DNA of 64,000 bases from Streptomyces qinglanensis (GTDB taxonomy: Bacteria; Actinomycetota; Actinomycetes; Streptomycetales; Streptomycetaceae): contig NZ_FOGO01000002.1 of assembly GCF_900111245.1 (NCBI RefSeq), forward strand, positions 372,001 to 436,000, given 5' to 3'. Each line of letters starts with the position of its first letter. The first letter of the stretch is position 1. The notes beneath the pieces are model-generated. The model did not search any database and was not told the DNA's origin. It saw only the letters and a program-made list of their open reading frames with translations. Of the stretch, positions 6,785-14,441 are shown in pieces. The translations under genes were made by a program, and so were the position numbers.

Positions 6785-9349
6785 TCAACGGTCCACTTTC
6801 TCACCCGTCGCCGGGGGGTTGTCGCTTTCCCGTTCGGTGTCGTCTCCGTCACTGCCGTCACTGCCGTCACTGCCGGCGCGCGCTGCGGTGTCGGTCCCCT
6901 CGCCATCGGCAGTGCCGTCTGTGCCGTCTGCGGCTCCGGACTCCGAGGCACGCGCGTCGTCGGTGGTCTTCGCACCGTCGGCGCTGTGCTCGCCGTTGCG
7001 GGGACCGTCGCCGCCGTCTGCGTCATCGTCGCCGCGGCCGTCTGCGTCGTCATTGTCGGCGGCGGCGGCGTCGTCGCCGCCGCCGTCGTCCGGCTGCTCC
7101 AGCGGGGCGTCCGGGTCGGGGGCCGGGCCGGAGCGCTTGCGCTGGGTGTACATCCGGATGCCCGCGAGCACGATCAGCAGCACACCGCCCGCGATCACCA
7201 GCAGCACGGTCGAGGTGATGGAGGTCACATTGACCTGGAACTTCATCGGCTTGCCGTAGCGCTCGCCGTCCTCGGTGTAGAGCTGTGCGTAGACGTAGGC
7301 ACGGCCGTTGTTCTTGGCGCTGGTGTCGAACTTGAGGGACTGGGTGTGCTCCCCGTCGACCTTGACCCGCTTGGCGTCGCCCACGTCCAGCCCCACCCGG
7401 CTGGAGCGCAGTTCGAGGACGAGCCCGTCGACCCCCTGCGCGAGGTTGTTCTGGACCGTCACCGGGATGGTGGCCTCGCGTCCGGAGAGGGTGATGTCCG
7501 ACTTCTTGATGAGCCTGACCGCGCCGCGCAGCTCCAGCAGGTACTTCTCCACGGTGTCGCGGTAGCGCTGTCCGGCGCGGGCCTCGCCGCGCCAGGCGTT
7601 GGAGACCTCGCGGTCTATCGCGGTGGTGAACGGCGGCATGACGCGGTCGGCCTGGCTGAGGATCCGCTTGAAGTCCTCCAGCCCGTCCTTGGTCTTCCGC
7701 ACCTGCTCGAAGGCGGCGGTGGGCAGCTCGCTCTTCCGCAACGAGGAGGGGTAGGAGGACGGCGCGGGCATCCGGCGCCGCGCGTTCGGGTCGGGCTTGG
7801 CCTCGGCGGCGTCCGCCAGGCTGCTGGTCTCCGTCCAGCTGCTGTGCTCGAGCGCCCTGATGCCGTCCGCCATCGCCTGCGCCTGGGACACGCTGGGCCT
7901 GCGCTGCGGAGCGACGACGACGCTGCGGCTGCGGGAGGGCATCTGCCGGGCCAGCGCGAGGGACTGCGCGGCGAACCGCTGGACGGCGAGCGAGGAGTTC
8001 CCCGCCCGCGACATGTCGCCCTCGAACGCCGTGGAGAGCAGCGTGTCGGCGACCAGCGCGGTGTTGCCGCTGCCGATCGGGCGGGCCGCTGTGGGGCTGT
8101 AGGAGAGCTCGGTCTCGCGGACGCTGTCGCTGCGGGCGATGACGTTGTGCGCGCCCGCCGAGGTGGCGACGTCCACGATGGAGGAGTCGACGGCGCCCTG
8201 GTAGGGCCAGGCGAAGTCCGTGCTCGGTTTCACGTGGAGCACCACCTGCACGGTCCTCCTGGCCAGCGCGGTGGCCTGGCCCAGGGAGCTGAGAGCACCG
8301 CGGACCCTGGTGCCGCGGTGGGCGAGCGAGGCCAGGTCCGGGTCGGCGAACGGGAGCGCGACGACCTCCTTGTCCTCGACCGCCTGCTGCAGCTCGGCCA
8401 GCCAGCGCTTGGCGTACGCCTGGTTCTTCCCCGCGACGGTCTCGTCCGGCTCGCCGCCGGGCTTCTGCACCCGGTAGCGCCCGGCCATCATGTCGACGCT
8501 CGCCAGCAGGTCGGGGTCGATGACCCAGGTGACGTCGAGGTCCTTGCCGAGCTCCAGCATCTGCTGGAGGCGGCCGCCGGGCGCCAGCTCCTCGGCGAGC
8601 GAGTCGTCCTGGAAGACCGGGGTCTGCTGCTCGTCGGACTGGGTGCGTGCCGTGACGTGCGGGGTGGAGATCAGCGGCCAGAGGTAGGTGAGCCGGGTCC
8701 GGTTCTCGGGGGCCTCCCCCTGCCAGGGCAGGAAGGTGCGGCCGATGCCGAGGATCTGGGCATAGGGCCGGTTGCGGGTCTGCCCGGTGAGGGAGACGGC
8801 GAGCTGGTGGACACCGTTGCTGCCGAGATGGAGGTCGCTGACCGGCACCTTGAGGGTGAAGGCCCGGGTGATGCCGGAGGCGAGACCGCTGAGCCGCGCT
8901 CCGTGGTCGCCGGGGACCTCGGTGCCGTCCGCCCCCGAGAGGTAGCCCTTGCGCCGTGCGGCCTGCTGGATGGCGCTGCGTGAGGTGAGCCTGGGGCCGA
9001 TCCGGGGGGCGAGCCGCAGATCGGTCAGCGTCGTCTTGCTGGTGTTGGTGACGGTGCCGCTCAGCGTGAGCGTGTCGCCCTTCCCGGGGATGGCGGGGGT
9101 GACCTCGTCGAGAGAGATCTGTGCGCTGCGGGAGCCGGTGCCGGTACGGGCCGAGGGCGCCGCCGCCGCTGCGCTCCCGGAGGAGGCGGCGGGCGCCGCG
9201 GCGGCCGTCGGAGCGGTTGCGGGGAGTACTCCGGCCAGCACGGGGAGTGCGGCCATGAGGAGCGCCGCAGCACGGCGCCTCCAGCGGTTCGTCCCCTCCG
9301 GGCCAGGGGGAGCCTGACTCTCAGCCGCCTCGGCCACGCGCTCGTCCAT
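6785..9349 (-). CDS. DUF6049 family secreted/membrane-anchored protein
   Basis: This protein of about 854 residues starts MDERVAEAAESQAPP. A signal peptide (WRRRAAALLMAALPVLAGVLPATAPTAAAA) follows, then a long extracellular region of beta-rich segments such as PAIPGKGDTLTLSGTVTNTSKTTL. A single C-terminal membrane helix (VLLVIAGGVLLIVLAGIRMY) and a very acidic cytoplasmic tail complete it. The family is consistently found directly upstream of MurJ in actinobacteria (the Rv3909 position), which suggests a role at the cell-wall assembly site, but no biochemical function is established. The frame stays open upstream to 9559. I reject that extension because it reads through a heptanucleotide repeat and lies before the signal peptide. 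Confidence 0.85.
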   Translation of the reverse strand: MDERVAEAAESQAPPGPEGTNRWRRRAAALLMAALPVLAGVLPATAPTAAAAPAASSGSAAAAAPSARTGTGSRSAQISLDEVTPAIPGKGDTLTLSGTVTNTSKTTLTDLRLAPRIGPRLTSRSAIQQAARRKGYLSGADGTEVPGDHGARLSGLASGITRAFTLKVPVSDLHLGSNGVHQLAVSLTGQTRNRPYAQILGIGRTFLPWQGEAPENRTRLTYLWPLISTPHVTARTQSDEQQTPVFQDDSLAEELAPGGRLQQMLELGKDLDVTWVIDPDLLASVDMMAGRYRVQKPGGEPDETVAGKNQAYAKRWLAELQQAVEDKEVVALPFADPDLASLAHRGTRVRGALSSLGQATALARRTVQVVLHVKPSTDFAWPYQGAVDSSIVDVATSAGAHNVIARSDSVRETELSYSPTAARPIGSGNTALVADTLLSTAFEGDMSRAGNSSLAVQRFAAQSLALARQMPSRSRSVVVAPQRRPSVSQAQAMADGIRALEHSSWTETSSLADAAEAKPDPNARRRMPAPSSYPSSLRKSELPTAAFEQVRKTKDGLEDFKRILSQADRVMPPFTTAIDREVSNAWRGEARAGQRYRDTVEKYLLELRGAVRLIKKSDITLSGREATIPVTVQNNLAQGVDGLVLELRSSRVGLDVGDAKRVKVDGEHTQSLKFDTSAKNNGRAYVYAQLYTEDGERYGKPMKFQVNVTSITSTVLLVIAGGVLLIVLAGIRMYTQRKRSGPAPDPDAPLEQPDDGGGDDAAAADNDDADGRGDDDADGGDGPRNGEHSADGAKTTDDARASESGAADGTDGTADGEGTDTAARAGSDGSDGSDGDDTERESDNPPATGEKVDR

Positions 9350-9716
9350 CCCGTCGTCTGTCGTCTCGGTTGCTGCGTCGACGTGTGTGTCGAATGTGCT
9401 GTGTCGTTGTGGTGCCTGGTGCCTGGTGCCTGGTGCCTGGTGCCTGGTGCCTGGTGCCTGCTGTCTGGTGCCTGGTGCCTGGGGGCGCCGCCGGTCCGGG
9501 TGCCGGTGTTCCGGCTGCGGAGGGTACGGCGGGGTCGCCGGCGTCCCGTTCCGGGGCACCGACGTCCCGTTCCGGATCCCTGATGGTAACGATGCCCGCA
9601 GGGTGGAAGTGCCGCGCCGTCCACCACATGATCACCCAGGCCGGTGCCGCGGGGCGCGGGTGGTTGCCGGGAACGGGGGCGCCTCGGGTCAGGGCGGCAA
9701 CGTAACCTGTGCTGTT
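9350..9716. other. Divergent promoter region with heptanucleotide tandem repeat
   Basis: The gap separates the minus-strand DUF6049-murJ operon from cca. It holds a tandem array of the 7-base unit GGTGCCT (next entry). No gene is supported in the remainder. Confidence 0.6.
9411..9482. repeat. Tandem 7-bp repeat (GGTGCCT)n
   Basis: About nine to ten near-perfect copies of GGTGCCT occur, with a slight interruption (CTGTCTG) near 9461-9467. Three units make 21 bp, so the minus-strand frame reads a repeating QAPGTRH heptapeptide. I think this is upstream of the true start rather than coding. Confidence 0.85.
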
Positions 9717-11213
9717 GTGCCGAACGCCAAGAGTGACAGCCAGGACCAGCCCACCGTCGTGCCCGCGATGTCCGCAGCGGACCGTCCGGCGGCCGAGCAG
9801 CTCAGTGCGGTGCAGCGGCGCGCCGTGAGCGAGCTGCTGCGGGTCTCGCCGGTGGCGGACGAGCTAGCGCGCCGCTTCCAGGAGGCCGGCTTCCGGCTCG
9901 CTCTGGTCGGCGGCTCGGTACGGGACGCGCTGCTGGGGCGGCTCGGTAACGATCTCGACTTCACCACCGATGCCCGGCCCGAGGACGTGCTCGCGCTTGT
10001 GCGGCCGTGGGCGGACGCGGTGTGGGACGTGGGCATCGCCTTCGGCACCGTAGGGATCAAGAAATCCGACTTTGTCCTGGAAGTGACGACGTATCGGTCG
10101 GAGGTCTACGACCGCACCTCCCGCAAGCCCGAGGTCTCCTACGGCGAGACCATCGAGGAGGACCTGGTCCGGCGTGACTTCACCGTGAACGCGATGGCGG
10201 TCGCGCTGCCGGAGAAGCACTTCATCGACCCGCACGGCGGTCTGGAGGATCTGGCCACCCGGCGGCTGCGCACTCCGGGCACCCCGGAGGCGTCCTTCTC
10301 GGACGATCCGCTGCGGATGATGCGTGCCGCCCGGTTCGCCGCGCAGCTCGATTTCGAGATCGCCCCGGAGGTCGTGGCCGCCATGAAGGAGATGGCCGAC
10401 CGGATCGGGATCGTCTCCGCGGAGCGGGTCCGGGACGAGCTGAACAAGCTGCTGCTCTCGCCGCAGCCGCGCAAGGGGCTGCGGCTGCTGGTGGAGACCG
10501 GGCTGGCCGACCGGGTGCTGCCGGAGCTGCCCGCACTGCGGCTGGAGCGCGATGAGCACCACCGGCACAAGGACGTCTACGAGCACTCGCTGACGGTGCT
10601 GGCCCAGGCGATCGACCTGGAGGAGGACGGCCCCGATCTGACGCTGCGGCTGGCGGCGCTGCTGCACGACATCGGCAAGCCGAGGACGCGGCGGTTCGAG
10701 AAGGACGGACGGGTCTCCTTCCACCACCACGAGGTGGTGGGCGCCAAGATGACGAAGAAGCGCATGGCCGCGCTCAAGTACCCGAGCGAGATGATCAAAG
10801 ACGTCTCGCGACTGGTCGAGCTCCATCTGCGCTTCCACGGGTACGGCACGGGCGAGTGGACGGACTCCGCGGTCCGTCGCTATGTACGGGACGCCGGACC
10901 GCTGCTGAGCCGACTGCACAAGCTGACCCGCTCCGACTGCACGACGCGCAACAAGCGGAAGGCGCAGGCGCTCTCCCGCGCCTACGACGGTCTGGAGGAG
11001 CGGATCGCCCGGCTCCAGGAGCAGGAGGAGCTGGACGCCATCCGGCCCGATCTCGACGGCAACGAGATCATGCGGGAGCTGGATGTGCCCCCGGGGCCTG
11101 TGGTGGGGCGGGCGTACAAGCATCTGCTGGAGCTGCGGCTGGAGCACGGTCCGCTGGGGTACGACGCCGCTGTCGCGGAGCTCAGGAAGTGGTGGGCCCA
11201 GCAGGGGGGCTGA
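9717..11213 (+). CDS. cca: CCA tRNA nucleotidyltransferase (PcnA-type, with HD domain)
   Basis: The 498-residue protein carries the class II nucleotidyltransferase signature LVGGSVRDALLG...DLDFTTDA near residues 60-80, where the DxD-type acidic residues bind metal. An RNA-binding region follows (RRDFTVNAMAVAL, the RRDFTxNA motif), then an HD-type domain (LAALLHDIGKPRTRRFEKDGRVSFHHHE). It adds or repairs the 3' CCA end of tRNAs. The GTG start has no clear ribosome-binding site. A TANNNT hexamer (TAACCT) ends 9 bases before it, so the mRNA may be leaderless. An alternative ATG lies about 17 codons downstream. Its 3' end overlaps the convergent MFS gene by 32 bp. Confidence 0.93.
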   Translation: MPNAKSDSQDQPTVVPAMSAADRPAAEQLSAVQRRAVSELLRVSPVADELARRFQEAGFRLALVGGSVRDALLGRLGNDLDFTTDARPEDVLALVRPWADAVWDVGIAFGTVGIKKSDFVLEVTTYRSEVYDRTSRKPEVSYGETIEEDLVRRDFTVNAMAVALPEKHFIDPHGGLEDLATRRLRTPGTPEASFSDDPLRMMRAARFAAQLDFEIAPEVVAAMKEMADRIGIVSAERVRDELNKLLLSPQPRKGLRLLVETGLADRVLPELPALRLERDEHHRHKDVYEHSLTVLAQAIDLEEDGPDLTLRLAALLHDIGKPRTRRFEKDGRVSFHHHEVVGAKMTKKRMAALKYPSEMIKDVSRLVELHLRFHGYGTGEWTDSAVRRYVRDAGPLLSRLHKLTRSDCTTRNKRKAQALSRAYDGLEERIARLQEQEELDAIRPDLDGNEIMRELDVPPGPVVGRAYKHLLELRLEHGPLGYDAAVAELRKWWAQQGG

Positions 11214-12513
11214 CCCGGTTCGCTCCGCCGCGCAGCGTTGTTTCACGTGAAACGCGGAAGAGCGCGGCGGCGAGGAGCGCGTAGAGCACGGCCACTCCGA
11301 TGACGATGACCGCGGACCGGCCGTCCGGCGGAAGCATCGCCGCGGCGACTCCGGCCGCGCCGACATAGGAAACGTTGTAGAGCATGTCGTAGAGAGAGAA
11401 GACCCGGCCGCGGAATGCGTCGTCCACGGAGGTCTGGACGGCGGTGTCCGTGGCGATCTTCCCGGCTTGGGTCACCAGCCCCAGCACGAAGGCGGCCAGC
11501 AGTATCGGCACGGGACGGAAGGACAGCCCCAGGGCGGGTTCCAGCACCGCCGCAGCACCCGCGCACAGCGCCATCCAGCCGAAGATGCCCACCCGGGGCA
11601 CCGCCGAGGGTGTGATGACGGCAGCGATGAAGAACCCCAGCCCGGAGAGACCAAGTGCGATCCCCAGCAGCGGGAGCCCACCGTCGGTGTCGCCGCTTCC
11701 GTTCCATGCGTACCGGGCCAGCATCAGCACCGTGACGGTCAGCGCGCCGTAGCAGAAGCGCATCACCGCCGAGGCCGTCAGCGCGTACACGGCGGCGGGG
11801 CGCCCGCCGAGGTGGACCAGTCCCGCGAGCAGTCCCCGTGCGGTGCTGGCGACGGCAGCGAGGATGCGGGGCTGCACCTCGGCGGGATCGGGACCGAGCA
11901 AGCCCTTGGTCATCCGCAGCGAGGCGAGCCCGGCCAGCAGATACACCGCGGCCGCCGTCAGCAGGACCAGGGCATCCGCGGCCCGTCCGGCGCCGGGGGC
12001 GAGGAAGCGCACCGCGAAGGCGATACCGCCGCCCAGTGTCGCGGCGAGCGTCCCCGCGGTCGGGGAGAGGGAGTTGGCCACCACGAGGCGCTCTCCGTCC
12101 ACGACGCGGGGCAGTGCGGCGGACAGCCCGGCGAGGACGAACCGGTTGACGGCCGTGACGGTGAGCGCGGACAGAAAGACGAGCCACTCGGGAACGGCAC
12201 CGAACACCAGCGCCGCGGTGGCGGTCGCCAGCACGGTGCGGAGAAGGTTGCCGAAGAAGAGCACCTGCCTGCGCTGCCATCGGTCCAGCAGCACTCCCGC
12301 GAACGGCCCGAGCAATGAGTACGGCAGCAGCAGTACCGCCATCGCGGAGGCGATGGCGGCGGGGGAGGTCTCCTTCTCGGGAGAGAAGACGACATAGGCC
12401 GCCAGAGCGATCTGGTAGATGCCGTCGGCCGACTGGGAGAGCAGCCGGACCGCCAGCAGCTTCCGGAAGTCCGGAAAACGGAGCAGGGTGCGGAGATCGC
12501 GGGCGACGGACAT
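11182..12513 (-). CDS. MFS transporter
   Basis: A 443-residue major facilitator with about 12 hydrophobic segments. Examples are IYQIALAAYVVFSP, IASAMAVLLLPYSLLGPFAGVLLDRWQRRQVL (the loop 2-3 motif with D-x-x-x-R-R) and GLGFFIAAVITPSAV. The family is usually proton-driven efflux; no substrate is indicated. The C-terminus contains VSRET, encoded by a parS site that lies in the gene. It converges with cca (32-bp tail overlap), and a further parS site sits just upstream of its start. Confidence 0.8.
   Translation of the reverse strand: MSVARDLRTLLRFPDFRKLLAVRLLSQSADGIYQIALAAYVVFSPEKETSPAAIASAMAVLLLPYSLLGPFAGVLLDRWQRRQVLFFGNLLRTVLATATAALVFGAVPEWLVFLSALTVTAVNRFVLAGLSAALPRVVDGERLVVANSLSPTAGTLAATLGGGIAFAVRFLAPGAGRAADALVLLTAAAVYLLAGLASLRMTKGLLGPDPAEVQPRILAAVASTARGLLAGLVHLGGRPAAVYALTASAVMRFCYGALTVTVLMLARYAWNGSGDTDGGLPLLGIALGLSGLGFFIAAVITPSAVPRVGIFGWMALCAGAAAVLEPALGLSFRPVPILLAAFVLGLVTQAGKIATDTAVQTSVDDAFRGRVFSLYDMLYNVSYVGAAGVAAAMLPPDGRSAVIVIGVAVLYALLAAALFRVSRETTLRGGANRVSPPAGPTTS
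11240..11253. promoter_or_regulatory. parS: parS site (ParB-binding), perfect palindrome
   Basis: GTTTCACGTGAAAC with a preceding T, inside the 3' end of the MFS gene, where it encodes VSRET. Same core as the two copies in the anti-sigma gene. Confidence 0.9.
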
Positions 12514-12549
12514 GGGGACAGCCTCACACAGTCCGGACCGGCCACGACG

Positions 12550-12563
12550 GTTTCACGTGAAAC
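12550..12563. promoter_or_regulatory. parS: parS site (ParB-binding), perfect palindrome
   Basis: GTTTCACGTGAAAC in the gap upstream of the MFS gene. It is the only one of the four copies lying outside coding sequence. Confidence 0.9.
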
Positions 12564-12785
12564 GACGTCGTCGGCCGCACGGCCGGCCCTGCGGCTCCCC
12601 TCGCCAGGGCCTCCGGGCGCGGAGCGTGGCCCCCGCCCCGCCCCGCCCCCGCCGCTCCCGCCCAGGCCCCTGTGGCCGCCCCCGCACCCGCCTCTGCGGG
12701 CGCTCCGCTCCGGACCCTGCCCCCTGCGCGCCTGCGCCTGCGCCTGCCCCTGCCTCGTACCGGGATCTCTCCCGGCCCGGCCGGC
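12564..12785. other. Gene-free C-rich stretch
   Basis: About 220 bp of highly C-biased, low-complexity sequence with runs such as CCCGCCCCGCCCC and several CGCCTGCGCCTGCGCCTG-like hexamer repeats. I see no credible gene. It follows the 3' end of the glycosyltransferase gene. Confidence 0.5.
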
Positions 12786-14318
12786 TCACTCCCGCAGCGT
12801 CGTGCCCCAGTGCACCGCCGCCCGGGCCACGGGTGCCGCGGAGCGCTGGAGCACGGGCGGGCGGGTGAGCGAGGTCAGGGAGAACGCATCGGGCGCCCGG
12901 TCCAGGACCCCGCCGCCCGGGTCGTCGGAGCCGTCGTCCCGGCGGACCGGGTCGTGCTCGGGGCGCAGCGCATCGCGGACCACCATCGCGCACAGATAGG
13001 CGGTGCCGAGCAGATGCGCGGCGATGACCAGTTGGTAGCCGTCCTCGGGCAGGCCCTGGTGCTTGTCGGAGCCGTTGTAGGCGAGGTACATCCAGATGCC
13101 CAGGAAGTAGAGCGTCTCGCAGCTCTGCCAGATGAGGAAGTCCCGCCACTTGGGCCGGGCGAGGGCGGCCAGCGGGATCAGCCACAGCACGTACTGCGGT
13201 GAGTAGACCTTGTTGGTGAGCACGAACAACGCGACTACCAGGAAGGCGAGTTGGGCGAATCGGGGGCGGCGGGGCGCGCACAGCGCGAGGGCGGCGATGC
13301 CCGCGCATCCCAGGGCCATCAGGAGGGTGGCGTAGATGTTGGCGTCGTCGAACGTGCGTCCGGTCCGCTGCTGCAGGATCAGCCACAGCGAGCCGAAGTC
13401 CACCGGACGCTCCTGGCTGAAGCGGTAGAACTTCGACCAGCCCTCCCAGGAGAGCAGCATCACCGGCACGTTCACCACCGCCCACGAGGCGGCGGCACCG
13501 CCCGCCGCCCTGCCGAAGGCGCCCCAGCGTCCGGCTCGCCAGCACAGCAGCAGCAGCGGGCCGAGGAGCAGCGCGGGGTAGAGCTTCGCCGCGGTGGCCA
13601 GCCCGATCAGCACGCCTGCCGCCAGGGGGCGCGAGCGGGACCACAGCAGCATCCCGGCGGCCGTCATCGACACCGCCAGCAGATCCCAGTTGATGGTCGC
13701 CGTCAGCGCCAGCGCGGGGGCGAGTGCGACGAGCATGCCGTCCCAGGGGCGATTGCGGTGCGTGCGGGCCACACAGACGATCAGCACCGCGGCGCAGACC
13801 AGCAGCATCCCGGCGTTGACCACCCAGTAGAGCTGCTCGTCCTGCTGGAGCGAGTCCCCGCCCACCGTGAGCGTGGCCGCGAGGTACATGAACGCCCCGG
13901 TGAGCACGGGGTACTCCAGGTAGTCCATGCCGCCGGAGATCCGGTCCGGGATGCGGTCGAGATAGGGCACGAGGCCGTCCGCGAAGCCCCGGCCGTGGTA
14001 GAGGTGCGGGATGTCGGAGTAGCAGGCGTGCACGTACTGCGCGGTCTGCCCGGAGAACCAGCCCCCGTCCAGGCACGGGAGCTTCTGCAGCATGCCGAGC
14101 GTGTACATGGCCAGGGCGAGGGCCACCACGGTGCGGATCGGCGTCCACCAGCCGGTCCCGCTCACGGCGCGTCGCCCGGCGGGACCGCCGGCCACTTCGC
14201 TCGCGGCGGTCGCCACCTCGTCGTGGTCCGTGGGGCGTACGACGGGCGGCGCGGCGGAGGGTCGGCCGGATCGCGGAGCGGGGTTCCGTGCGGTGGGGGC
14301 GCTCGTCATGGGGGTCAT
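12786..14318 (-). CDS. GT87-type polyprenol-phosphate-dependent glycosyltransferase
   Basis: A 510-residue polytopic protein with about 10-12 membrane helices. Family features of the GT87/GT-C mannosyltransferases are visible: an early acidic periplasmic loop after the first helix (YSDIPHLYHGRGFADGLVPY, then GGMDYLEYPVLTGAFMYLAA) and a later KVYSPQYVLWLIPLAAL segment typical of the family. Such enzymes transfer sugars from lipid-linked donors outside the membrane, for example in phosphatidylinositol mannoside or lipoglycan synthesis. Its position next to the class A PBP is conserved in actinomycetes. A second ATG three codons downstream (14309) is possible. Confidence 0.8.
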   Translation of the reverse strand: MTPMTSAPTARNPAPRSGRPSAAPPVVRPTDHDEVATAASEVAGGPAGRRAVSGTGWWTPIRTVVALALAMYTLGMLQKLPCLDGGWFSGQTAQYVHACYSDIPHLYHGRGFADGLVPYLDRIPDRISGGMDYLEYPVLTGAFMYLAATLTVGGDSLQQDEQLYWVVNAGMLLVCAAVLIVCVARTHRNRPWDGMLVALAPALALTATINWDLLAVSMTAAGMLLWSRSRPLAAGVLIGLATAAKLYPALLLGPLLLLCWRAGRWGAFGRAAGGAAASWAVVNVPVMLLSWEGWSKFYRFSQERPVDFGSLWLILQQRTGRTFDDANIYATLLMALGCAGIAALALCAPRRPRFAQLAFLVVALFVLTNKVYSPQYVLWLIPLAALARPKWRDFLIWQSCETLYFLGIWMYLAYNGSDKHQGLPEDGYQLVIAAHLLGTAYLCAMVVRDALRPEHDPVRRDDGSDDPGGGVLDRAPDAFSLTSLTRPPVLQRSAAPVARAAVHWGTTLRE

Positions 14319-14341
14319 CCTGCCGCACCCCGGATACGGGA

Positions 14342-14392
14342 ACGGCCCCCGGTTCGGACTCCCGTGGTTCCAGGAGCCGGGCCGGGGGCCGT
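14342..14392 (-). terminator. Hairpin terminator after the PBP gene
   Basis: Eleven-base arms ACGGCCCCCGG and CCGGGGGCCGT are perfect complements with about 29 bases between. The hairpin is placed between the end of the penicillin-binding protein gene and the start of the glycosyltransferase gene. There is no T-tract, as is usual in actinomycetes. Confidence 0.5.
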
Positions 14393-14441
14393 CCGCGGAG
14401 CGGTGTTCAGGACGGGAGCGGCGCTCGGACGAGGCGCGCGC

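Noticed and set aside
8227..8240. Additional parS-like sequence GTTTCACGTGGAGC
   Set aside because: Two mismatches destroy the palindrome in its right half; it is best explained as ordinary coding sequence (KPSTDF context on the minus strand).
5912..8983. Plus-strand open frame of about 1,000 codons opposite murJ and the DUF6049 gene
   Set aside because: Shadow of genuine minus-strand genes; composition is Arg/Pro/Gly noise with no motif.
9411..9482. CRISPR-like repeat array
   Set aside because: Units of 7 bp are contiguous with no spacers, and no cas genes are in the window.
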